This document shows positions 12,798-22,399 of a stretch of 64,000 nucleotides of DNA, piece by piece. Location: assembly GCA_946902985.2 (NCBI GenBank), contig OX336389.2, positions 126,391,572-126,455,571 of the forward strand, written 5' to 3'. The position numbers and the translations under genes were made by a program. This stretch comes from Meconema thalassinum. Its lineage: Eukaryota > Arthropoda > Insecta > Orthoptera > Tettigoniidae. The first letter of the stretch is position 1. Every line of letters starts with the position of its first letter. The notes beneath the pieces are model-generated. The model was not told where the DNA came from. It saw only the letters and a list, made by a program, of their open reading frames with translations, and did no database searches.

Positions 12798-13698
12798 TTA
12801 GAAAGTATAATGAAGTGATGATAATAATTTTCATTTAAATGATTTAATGGTGATGAGTTAATGATTCTGACAGGAATATGTTGAATTTGGAAATGAGAAT
12901 TAATCTGAGAAATATTTAACTTTGATGATGATAATGATCATAACTTATGAGCAGTGGATTTTCTGTAATTCACAAACAAGCAATTTGTAATGACAATGTA
13001 AATAGTGTAAATTAATTATTCGATGTTTAGGAGCATTTTACTAACGCATTCAACATTTGAATTATGCCATGCAAGCCATAAATTACGTGATATTTAAAAT
13101 ATGTGATTATAATGTGTATGTTTATACAGATTAATAATTTTTTCAAATCCACATTCATGATGTTAATTTAAAGAGAAATTAGGTCTCAGGTTTCACAAAT
13201 GTCAGTGACGAAAGACATAGTGCTACAGTGATCCTGAGAACCCAAGAGAACTTTAGAGATTTTTCCTGTTTTATGTGGATGAAATATTTTTGATTAGAAA
13301 AGAGATGGTTCGATTTTTGGACAATGACAATTTAACGTTGGCATTCGACCATACTCTCAGGTAGGATGAATATTTAAAATGTCTGTCCGACTATCAAAGT
13401 GAAATAAATTTGTTTTTAATTTAGTTGTGATCTGATGATGGTGTGATTTTCCTTTTTCTTTCCTTGTCTTGATTAAGGCTTAACCGGAAAGGATGTGGTT
13501 TGCTAGGAATTCAGTTGATGGCGCCCATTTATATTTGCATTTTTTTATTAAACTTAAGCCCGTAACGACCCTAGAGATACTTTGTCTCGTGTTACCCTCT
13601 GCTTTTTCGATATCTCAGCTGAATTTCCGACACATTCCTTATTTGACTAGAGGTTCATTTAACTCCGCTCTGTCCTGGAACTCCAGGAATGCGATGTA
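12793..13698 (+). repeat. 906-bp exact direct duplication, copy 2
   Basis: Second copy at an offset of 1257 bp, including the primer-binding-site-like TGGCGCCC at 13519-13526. After 13698 the sequence diverges and no gag follows. Identity suggests a very recent rearrangement or an assembly duplication. Confidence 0.85.
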
Positions 13699-14223
13699 AT
13701 AGCAGTTGGGTCATCACATCCCCAGGACGAACGGGTACAATACTAACCACTCGAGCCAAAAAGTTATTTCTTTAAACAAAGAAATAGGCCTGAGACATGA
13801 ATTCTTGTTCTTTAAATGCTTCACTTAATTGCATAAATCTTGTTATTATTGGTTTCTCTACTTCTATTGCCTTCCCTTCCCCATTTTTTCTCGAATTGCC
13901 TTCTGTATTCAACGAAATAATTATGAGTACCGAATGCCAAGTTTATTACAAATTCAATTATTTGTTGAGTTTGTAGCAAAACTTCTGCTAACATTGCTCA
14001 TAAAGCTTACTTTAGATATTACTTGTAAATAATTAAAGGCAAGTATAGCTTGCTCAGCCAGCTTCCTACTTGAAGCGATTCCTGCTTTGTCCTACGATTT
14101 ACTATTTTGAATTGTGGTTTTGTCTAAGTTAGGTTTGGGTTTCTTCCCCGTTCTAAACTTTTAGTCGGCACTCTGCTGGATAAACGTTTAGCCTACTTCA
14201 AACACAGCAATTGTTTCCTTCTA
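13699..14223. other. Unassigned AT-rich spacer
   Basis: No gene recognised. It leads into the 222-codon ORF at 14224. Confidence 0.4.
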
Positions 14224-14892
14224 GTGATGTCTACTAATAACAATAATCCTACTAAAAGCTCTGAAAGCGCCTTATCCCTGTCCACTCTGGGGGCATTTGG
14301 TTTCTCGCTTAGGGATCCATCCTTGGTGGGGAATAAAATTATTCCTGTCAATTTCAATATCCTGAGTATATTAGAATACTCCCTAAAACATTTCCTTTTA
14401 GAAGGGAAAATAAATAATTCAACTTTACCTTGTTTGTATTTCCTCACCAGCGAACTGTGTACCTACATAATATCCTATTTTCCGTTTGGGAAGGACGGTA
14501 CACTTAGCGCCTGCCTGCCGGCAAACTCAGCTAGCGTCACTCGCACCATTATACTTGCTTATAAGTACTTTGTTATACACACTCTTGGTCGCTCTATACG
14601 TAATAAAGACTGTGTTTTCTTTATCAATTTCATTCTTCAAATTTTTGTCAGTTTTTTGACAATTAATCAATCTTTAAAATATGCCCTATTAATAACTCAA
14701 ACATTCGAGGCTAGTATTTGCTTTCTCGCCTTGCAATCACGAGCCTTAAGCAAAACCCTACTATTTTTTCATTATCTAAACTACGGTATATTAAGCCTTT
14801 CTTTGCTTGGATTTGTTCTTTTCTGCCCAGAGTTCGTTTCTATTCCCAAGCCCTTTCCTTTTTCATATCATCTTCCCTCCGGTAGTGTTTAA
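14224..14892 (+). CDS. Unrecognised 222-codon ORF, hydrophobic
   Basis: I do not recognise this protein. The frame opens with ATG-ATG-TCT and an Asn/Ser-rich start, then becomes strongly hydrophobic. Apparent membrane-length stretches lie near residues 77-93, 132-150, 155-170 and 180-197, the last containing NYGILSLSLLGFVLFC. An open frame this long is unlikely by chance in DNA of this composition (rough estimate from base content: a few hundredths expected in the whole window), so it may be a remnant of a real gene. A retroelement envelope or a small multi-pass membrane protein are both possible. No splice signals, signal peptide cleavage site or glycosylation pattern clear enough to decide were seen. 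It lies just downstream of the duplicated gypsy fragment and upstream of another unexplained ORF. Confidence 0.35.
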   Translation: MMSTNNNNPTKSSESALSLSTLGAFGFSLRDPSLVGNKIIPVNFNILSILEYSLKHFLLEGKINNSTLPCLYFLTSELCTYIISYFPFGKDGTLSACLPANSASVTRTIILAYKYFVIHTLGRSIRNKDCVFFINFILQIFVSFLTINQSLKYALLITQTFEASICFLALQSRALSKTLLFFHYLNYGILSLSLLGFVLFCPEFVSIPKPFPFSYHLPSGSV

Positions 14893-14927
14893 GCCTAGGC
14901 TTGACCTACCAATGATTACGTAAATAA

Positions 14928-15227
14928 GTGGATTATGTGAAGTTTCTTCAGGACGACAGTGAACAGCTGGTAGTGTTAACTCGAGCTGTAGCTTTTGCAT
15001 TCAAGTTATATAATCGGAATTCCATGTATAGAGTAAAAGAAGTTTATGTTAACCGAAATAATATTTTAAGAATATATTTTATTTTTTCAAACTCTGAAAC
15101 AGCTGATGCATTTTTATTTGAAAGGAGCTGTGGATTACGATGTCAGATGGACATTCGAATTGTTTTGTTTCGTTATGATGATAAGCGTGTCAATGGCCAT
15201 GATTTAATTTTAGTGCAGGGATTTTGA
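14928..15227 (+). CDS. Unrecognised 99-codon ORF
   Basis: An open frame follows a stop at 14925 and reads from a GTG. The first ATG is inside NSMYRVKEVYVNRNN, about a third of the way in. The protein is mixed charged and hydrophobic with no motif I know. It follows the hydrophobic ORF at 14224 by 35 bp in a different frame and is followed by an AATAAA at about 15267, which could serve as a polyadenylation signal. It may be an exon or C-terminal piece of the same lost gene. Confidence 0.25.
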   Translation: MDYVKFLQDDSEQLVVLTRAVAFAFKLYNRNSMYRVKEVYVNRNNILRIYFIFSNSETADAFLFERSCGLRCQMDIRIVLFRYDDKRVNGHDLILVQGF

Positions 15228-15299
15228 TTTTATTCGATTTCATTTTAATTGTAATTGTTTTATGTAATAAATTTAATCGCTTTTATAAACCGACTTTCG

Positions 15300-16240
15300 T
15301 GATTTATATAAGTCATGTAGAGATATAGTGTTGTGGAAATGGATTCAGGTATAAGGAACCCCTTTTCCACTTCCCATTTGCCCCGAGAACCGTAAGTTTC
15401 TCACTCCCCAAAGTAGATTGAGTTGTTTGTCCAATAGAATATTCCATAAAAAAATCTAATGACTAGTGTATCTTCATGTAGTACTTGTCGGTAGGATTTA
15501 CAGTTTTTTTTAATAGCTGGGGACCTTGAAGATTCTACTATCCAGACGATCTTCGGATTCATCAAATGCATCTTCCTGATTAATACTAAGAGACGTTACC
15601 CAGGTCTCGAGAGCGAGTCTTGAATCCATTCTGAATCTTATTCTGATTTTGATTCTCCGTCAGCAATCGGCGTTTCTTAACAGTTCAAGTTGAAAATATG
15701 TTGGGACATATACCTTCCACACATATTAATGGTGATAGTGTGTATTTGGCTAGCATTATAAATGTGATTTATGAAGCTAGGATTTCATCACACACAACTA
15801 AGTAATTTTATAACAACGGATGCAACAATAAGATGACGGCGATATTTGGCAACATACTACAAATGTGCTCTGGGACGAGCAAAACCAATTTTATGAAAAC
15901 ATCAAGGGTGAGCGCACTGGCAACAGCACATATTTCTCTGTTTTTCAATTAGTAACTTTGTTGGGGCACAGTACATTTAAATTCATTCAGCTTCTGGAAT
16001 AATTTAACTTAAATTCATTTCTTGGTATTCGCTTGTGTTTGGCCGCTACGTTAATTGTAAATTCAGTAATTCTTTTTCCGTAATGTCTTCCATAATTGTT
16101 CTTGTTAATATCATTAAATTTAATTCTTTTAATTCATTCTCCGTGTTTTCTCCTAGTAGTTAGAACTAGCTATAATACGAACCTAACCTCTCATAGCAAA
16201 TACTAGTCTATACTGGTTGGAAATTTAATTTCCCTACGGG
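15300..16240. other. Unassigned tract
   Basis: No gene, array or inverted repeat recognised. Confidence 0.4.
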
Positions 16241-16420
16241 CTAAGTTAAGAAGAGTCCACGTAGCCGAGGTAATATGGTGAGTATGTTTTCTTTACTTCG
16301 GTGTTCAAATGGCATTGAACCCGATGGCGCCCAACCGGTATGAAGTTTTATTGTGGTTTGTCTACAGTACTCCAGGTAAACGCAATTACACTTGTCAGCT
16401 CAACAGTGGAGCTTCTCAGT
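16241..16420 (+). repeat. LTR-end and primer-site-like remnant
   Basis: TGGCGCCCAACCGG at 16325-16338 resembles a gypsy-type tRNA primer-binding site immediately after an LTR end. The wording upstream differs from the 11536 copy, so this would be another family. No gag follows, so it would be a solo or deleted remnant. Confidence 0.35.
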
Positions 16421-16487
16421 CATAATTATTACATGTGTACGCCCTAGTGGAACGTGTACTGTGCTAACTATTACAATACGGTTACAG

Positions 16488-16713
16488 TTCCTTCCCGGCC
16501 TTTGCCCGGAAACGAAGTAGGAAACCACGGAAAACCACTTCGAGGGTGGCTGACGTGGGAATCGAACCCCCTCTACTCACTTGGACCACCCGTGGCTAAG
16601 TAGACCCCGTTCCAGTCCTCATACCACTTATCAAATTTCGTGGCAGAGCCGGGAATCGAACCTCGGACCTCCGGGGTGGCAGTTAAATACGCTGACCACT
16701 ACACCATGGAGGC
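16488..16713 (-). mobile_element. Composite tRNA-SINE, copy 1
   Basis: On the minus strand the head is tRNA-like, with TGGTGTAGTGGTCAGC as A box and GGTTCGATTCC as B box. About 100 bp further on a second B-box-like GGTTCGATTCC occurs before a shared body (GTGGTTTTCCGTGGTTTCC). The same two-part structure is seen at 59280-59520 and, in part, at 57930-58210. Confidence 0.8.
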
Positions 16714-16952
16714 GACAGAATTTTAATAATTCAGTTTTTATCAAAGAAAAATAATAATCGTAATAATAATAGTAATAATATTAATATGACACGTTCTGTA
16801 TTTACTGTATATAGCAAGTGCTTTTCGCACAGACGCCGTTTACAGAGAATATAGTTTCGTTCTGATGTATTTATTCGAGGGCCTACCCACATAACAAATG
16901 ATTTGTTTATGTTGTCGCTAAGATCTCTACTAGAACGAAAGAATAATAATGT

Positions 16953-17105
16953 TATGGGTTTTACGTCCCTTTTAATAACTCTGGCTTTTAGAGACACCGG
17001 GGTGCCGGAATTTTGCCCCGAAGGGGATCTTTAACGTGCCAGTAAATCTACTGACACGGCTCCCTCGCATTTGCGCACCCTCAAATGCCAGCTGACTGCG
17101 CCTGT
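16953..17105 (-). repeat. Dispersed repeat fragment
   Basis: A segment around GGGTTTTACGTCCC, GTGCCGGAATTTTG and AACGTGCCAGTAAATCTAC has the character of a high-copy SINE or LINE tail I associate with orthopteran genomes. This rests on memory only. Strand uncertain. Confidence 0.4.
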
Positions 17106-17247
17106 AGCTACATGAACGAGAAAGGCAATCCGACGAATGGTTGTTGTACGCCTACTCAAACTTCCATGCAAACTCCCGGGAAAAATAGCACCTGTTCAAT
17201 TTCGTGAGTTGTATGGAAGCTATCATGGACGGTTAATAGCATAATTT

Positions 17248-17330
17248 AATATGATAATAGTGGAAACTCCCGCAAAAAACAGGCTACACCGATACTGCGT
17301 GCTATCTAGTGGTTCACGCATACATCTACG
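17248..17330 (+). repeat. P-element-like terminal fragment
   Basis: GATAATAGTGGAAACTCC at about 17252 and the following CAAAAAACAGG and CTAGTGGT words match the left end of the P-type element at 50672 (GATAATAGCGGAAACTCC, CCAAAACAGG, CTAGCGGT). It is therefore a related terminus without a recognised partner. Confidence 0.55.
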
Positions 17331-17574
17331 TACTCGATTTCGTCAGCTGGCAAGTTTATATGCTGTACATATTAGAAGTGTAACTTTTGGGCTATGTATT
17401 GGTGTTTTAATTACAGAATACAACGTGATCCCAAGTAATTTTACAGATTTCAACAAAACAAACAGCTGTGAGTATACATACTAATGTTTACGTACCTGTA
17501 TTTTTTCTATTAATCTGAGCATACTATACTTTATCAGGAGCAGCCCTAGGGTGGTCAAGAAAATAAAACTCAAT

Positions 17575-17580
17575 CACCTT
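17575..17580 (+). other. Polinton target-site duplication, left
   Basis: CACCTT, repeated exactly at 47631-47636. Six base pairs is the duplication length expected for Polinton integrases. Confidence 0.92.
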
Positions 17581-18584
17581 AGTAATGGGAGAATGACAGT
17601 TCTGCCCACTAAAGGATGTTGTGAGCCCCTGACGACCTTGGTGATGAAGGAGTGATGGTAGGAGGGCGTGCGTAGATTCGTTTTTTTCGTCTCGTTGTGC
17701 TCTTTACGGGGATGTAGGTGGTGAAAAGGTGGAAACGTGTTTTTTGTGGTAAAAATGCGTTTTTCACATTTTTGAAAATATTTGGAAAACCGAAAAAGTG
17801 ATAATGACGTGTGATATATTGTATTTTCGTCTCGTTATGCTCTTTACGGGGATGTAGGTGTTGAAAAGGTGAAACCATGTTTTTTTGTGGTAAAAATGCG
17901 TTTTTCACATTTTTATAAATATTTGGAAAACCAAAAAAAGTGATAATGACGTGTGGCATGTTATTGTTTTCGTCTTGTTGTGCTCTTTACGGGGATGTAG
18001 GTGTTGAAAAGGTGAAACCATGTTTTTGTGGTAAAAAAAAACGGTTTTCACATTTTTGTAAATATTTGGAAAACCAAAAAAGTGATAATGACGAGTGACA
18101 TATTGTTTTTTCGTCTGGTTGTGCTCTTTACGGGATGTAGGTGTTGAAAAGGTGAAACCATGGTTTTGGTGAAAACGTGTGTTTCGTCATTTTTGTAACT
18201 ATTTGGGAAACGGTGAAAGAAGTGGCTATGATGCACATTTTGGGGTTTCCGTCTCGTCGTCCTGTTTACGGCGATGTAGGTGTTGAAAAGGTGAAACCAT
18301 GGTTTTCGGTGGAAAAAGACGTTTTCGTTATTTATTTTTCAGATAGTTGGGAAACGGAAGAAAAAAATGGAGTTGGGGGCCCCCCTTGCTTGCTTGATAC
18401 ATGATGACGAAAAAAACCAGATTTGACAGATGGAGGCTGCTCGGGGCTCTTAGAAGCTAGATTCTTTTATTATGGCTTTGGCCTGCACCTATGCATCTGT
18501 GAACCTCGCAGAGACAGTCGCTGTTATCAAACAGCGAAATAAAAGATGAGCTCTTGTCTCAAGGGCAAGGTGGTGTGTGTTCAC
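17581..18584 (+). repeat. Polinton left terminal inverted repeat
   Basis: Matches the reverse complement of 46900-47630. It contains five tandem units of about 140 bp, each with a CTCTTTACGGGGATGTAGG-like core at about 17700, 17840, 17983, 18124 and 18261. The right arm has only three. ORFs within it arise from the repeat and are not genes. Confidence 0.93.
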
Positions 18585-19680
18585 GTGCTGACGGCAGCTT
18601 CCCACACACATGTACTCCTTGCTTGTGAGAATGATTTTGACTGGAGAGTTTCACGCCACACACACGTGTGAACAAAAGTGATGTGTTATCATTACAACTT
18701 GTCAGAGTGCAAGCCGGTCCATTACTCTTGTGATTAACTTCGAAGAGGACGGACGTATGTGTGTGTCCACTTGTTATTGATTTATTACAATAAAAATACA
18801 TAAACAGTGTCTAAAGTGGACATCAGATAGGTTAATGATTTTAATCATGCTATTATTGGATTCATTAATATGTTGTGTATGCATGGAGAGTGATTTAGTG
18901 ACTTATTGGATTTTTTGTTTTCTTTGTTTCAAATTTGCAAAAATCAGGAAAAAATTAAAAACCATTGCCAACGTAAAAAGGAGACACAGAGAGAGGGAGA
19001 AAAGAGAGAGAGTGTTGGTAAAAACATTATAATTAAATGAATGCAGTGACATCTGAGGTGGTGAGTACCTTGGCGCAAAAAGAATTATTGATTACAAGGT
19101 GCGTACTTGTTGTTTTATGACTTTTTTGTTTGATTTGTTTTGTGAAATAAAAGCTGTTTATTTAATGGAAAATCCATAAACTTATAGCATGTATTTATGG
19201 TTGTTTCAGAATTTAGACGTGTATGAACTAGTGAGAAGCAGGAAGAGTTTACTGGTAATAGTAGTAAGCAGCTTATTGACCAAGCTTGCAATATTAAAAC
19301 GGTGAGCTATGAAGATATATTTTTTGTAAATAACCTTACTATTGCTGTGTGAGTGCCTTATTCCATGTGTGCTCACATGATTAACCCTGTTGCTGACCTG
19401 AAACATTTTGTGTTTGTTTTTTATGAAGTGGTATGAATGAATGAATGAATGAATGCATGTGTTTGCTGTATATAACCACGACTAATGAAGGGTTTTATTG
19501 GGTAGATTTTCAGATAAATTGCTGGAAAAAACCTTGTTGCGCTCGACTCCTCCTGGGGCCAACATTGAAGGAACATCGTGTGTGTATGTGATTGTGTGTG
19601 TGTATAACAAACAACAAGTGTGTGGAATTGGATTAACTTATTTATAAGGTGAGTTAAGATCCATTTATTTATTTGTAATT
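18585..19680 (+). other. Polinton leader between inverted repeat and polymerase
   Basis: AT-rich and without a recognised gene. It includes a GAAT tandem run at about 19435-19455 and GT-rich stretches. It probably holds the polymerase promoter. A GGTGAGTTAAG at 19648 could be a splice donor, but this is speculation. Confidence 0.4.
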
Positions 19681-20710
19681 ATGTCTATGCCCATGAGTAA
19701 AGAATTAGTGTGGCAGCCTTTGGCCAAATGTTTTAAAAGTAGAGTATGTTCCGGCCGAATTTATAACGTCAATGACTGTCTGTCTCCTAAAGAGTTAGTT
19801 GATTCATGTTTGCCCATTTTTTTGAGTGAAAGTCAGAGAGGGTTAAGTTTAGAGCACGCGTTGAAAATAAATTTTGAACTGCTATGTGAAATTATCTTGA
19901 TTAAAAATAATGTTGAAGAGAAACATACGTTCAATCTTTGTACAAAAATGAGTGAATTACTGATAGCCAATAATTTAGAAATGTGGTGTCAGCAAAAAGC
20001 TGCTGAAGCGCTTATCACTAAATTTTATAAGCTGCAAGAGGGTCCCAGTGGCTTGGCTCTGTACAGCATTGAGTATCTACAAATCAATATTTGTAAATAC
20101 AACCCATTGAATGCAGGAAGTGGCCATATTCCCACGCCGAGCTGGATCGCTTCGAGAAAGGCAGTAATTAACATACGCAATAAAGACAATTACTGCTTTT
20201 TATGGAGTATGGCTAGTTGTCTGCAACCCTGTCAAGACAGACATGGTGATTTGCCAGGGAAGTAGAAAGATGTGTTTAACCATTTAAAACAAACTCTCAA
20301 TCTTGAGCGCGTTTCATTCCCAATGCCTCTCGATAAAATTCATTTATTTGAGAAAGATAACCCAAATTTCTCATTCATGGTTTATGGCATCAAGGGATCC
20401 AATATTGTGGGCCCCTTGTATGCCATCAAAGAGACAAAGCAACATCATATTCACCTGCTATTCCCGTCTAATGGGGATAAGAACCACTATTGCTGGATAA
20501 AGAATTTGAATAGATTGGTAAGCAGCCAAGTGTCCAACCATGATGGTAGAAACAGATTTGCGATCGCCGCTTACAGTATTTTACAACTGCTGAATTGTTA
20601 CAACGACATACACAAGCCTGTCAAGGGCAGGCAGCTGTGAAGCTTGTCTTGCCCGAAGGGAATGAGGCAGTCTTAACATTTAAAGCCACGTATAAACAAG
20701 AGATGGTGCC
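19681..20710 (+). pseudogene. Polinton protein-primed DNA polymerase B, 5' part
   Basis: First part of the polymerase that copies the element from a terminal protein primer. The ATG at 19681 opens a 194-codon frame whose end contains NIRNKDNYCFLW, a motif I recognise from Polinton polymerases. A stop at 20263-20265 breaks it and reading resumes from 20272. That segment ends in a frame change near 20600, after which a third frame reads on to 20710, where the BEL/Pao retrotransposon is inserted. The 3' remainder is at 28044-30452. The gene therefore carries at least two older lesions besides the insertion, so decay was probably under way first. The start is chosen as the first ATG upstream of conserved sequence. 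Confidence 0.9.
20706..20710 (+). other. BEL/Pao target duplication, left
   Basis: GTGCC, repeated at 28039-28043 immediately after the right LTR. A 5-bp duplication fits BEL/Pao integrase. Confidence 0.9.
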
Positions 20711-20987
20711 TGTTTGCTCTCAGGGAGAATTATATAAGTGTTTTATTTCCACAGTTGGTAACATATACATTTATTATGTTTAGGTTGGCAGCAGTGACCT
20801 AGAGACAGAGAGTGAAGTTGCCATCATGGCTGAACGTGTTTGTGTTTCGGAGCAACAGCTCCTTCGCATATCAAGTGTTGTGTTTTGTAACATGTACATT
20901 TTTGTAAATACAGTCCACTAGAGTTAATTCGTCATTTACATTTATCCCCTGATGTTTCATCTGGGGCACGTATGTCGCAGACAGACA
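20711..20987 (+). repeat. BEL/Pao left LTR
   Basis: 277 bp, TG...CA ends. Contains TTATATAAG at 20737-20747 as a plausible TATA region. The sequence after it (from 20988) includes TTGGTCCAACACGGGC, where the tRNA primer site would lie; the primer was not identified. Confidence 0.95.
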
Positions 20988-21507
20988 TATGTTTTGGTCC
21001 AACACGGGCAGGATTCCCGCTATATCAACTGAGGCCATGTGGTCCCGACAAACGGTAAAACTGCTGTATTTAAGTGAAGCAGTGTGAAATACGTATGTAG
21101 AGACAATACTAGTACATTATTGTGAACAATGCAGGCGCAATTGCAATTTATTTATCAATGTTTGTGAGTTCGACCTAACTTATTTTGAAAAGTGACCATT
21201 GTGGCTGCGAAACAAAGCCACCAGTGTGCTTTGGCTTCGTGTCGCTTCGGCTAGCATCGGTAAGCTTCGATACACGTGCTGATGGCAGCGCCAGCAGGTA
21301 GCGCTCGCCAGCCTGTTTGATTCATGTTTACAACGCGGCTGTTGTAATACAAGTTTAATATTTGAATAAGTTAATTCATGCAGCGGGACTTGCAAAATTA
21401 ATCATGATGAATTGTGTATTCGTAAAAGCATATCCAGTATTGTGAAAGTTTCGGTGTGCAGTTGAAAGCATCAATGGACGCATGTTTGAGGCCATCCGTG
21501 AGTTCTC

Positions 21508-22263
21508 GCGAGTTCCATTCAGTAGTGCAGCCTTCGATTCCTGACGGACACAGTTCCATTTAGCAGTGCAGCCTTCGATTCCTGACGGACGCAGTTCCAT
21601 TCAGCAGTGCAGCCTTCGATTCCTGACGGACGCAGTTCCATTCAGCAGTGCAGCCTTCGATTCCTGACGGACACAGTTCCATTCAGTAGTGCAACCTTCG
21701 ATTCCTGACGGACACAGTTCCATTCAGCAGTGCAGCCTTCGATTCCTGACGGACACAATTCCATTCAGTAGTGCAGCCTTCGATTCCTGACGGACACAGT
21801 TCCATTCAGCAGTGCAGCCTTCGATTCCTGACGGACACAGTTCCATTTAGCAGTGCAGCCTTCGATTCCTGACGGACGCAGTTCCATTCAGTAGTGCAGC
21901 CTTCGATTCCTGACGGACGCACCTCCATTCAGCAGTGCAGCCTTCGATTCCTGACGGACACAGTTCCATTCAGCAGTGCAGCCTTCGATTCCTGACGGAC
22001 ACAATTCCATTCAGTAGTGCAGCCTTCGATTCCTGACGGACACAGTTCCATTCAGCAGTGCAGCCTTCGATTCCTGACGGACACAGTTCCATTTAGCAGT
22101 GCTGCCTTCGATTCCTGACGGACGCAGTTCCATTCAGAAGTGCAGCCTTCGATTCCTGATGGACGCAGTTCCATTCAGCAGTGCAGCCTTCGATTCCTGA
22201 CGGACGCAGTTCCATTCAGCGGTGCAGCCTTCGATTCCTGACAGACGCAGTTCCATTCAGACG
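21508..22263 (+). repeat. 41-bp minisatellite in BEL/Pao leader
   Basis: About 18 tandem units of 41 bp built on CAGTTCCATTCAGCAGTGC and CCTTCGATTCCTGACGGAC. Units vary at a few positions (CAGYAGTG, GACRCAG). The array lies wholly between the left LTR and gag. It holds short open frames but no likely protein. Confidence 0.95.
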
Positions 22264-22399
22264 TCCTGACTTCGATATCCGACCGTTGGGTGACGACGCA
22301 GACTGAAAGAACCTCTACACCAGATAAGTTAACAAAGGCATTTCATAGCAATTCCTTCCCATACTCAGCAATCCTTCCTGAGCATGAACCATTTTAAGC

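Noticed and set aside
17609..18404. ORFs in the Polinton inverted repeats, repeated at 47077-47667
   Set aside because: They follow the 140-bp tandem unit in several frames and occur on both arms. There is no domain, so they are repeat shadows.
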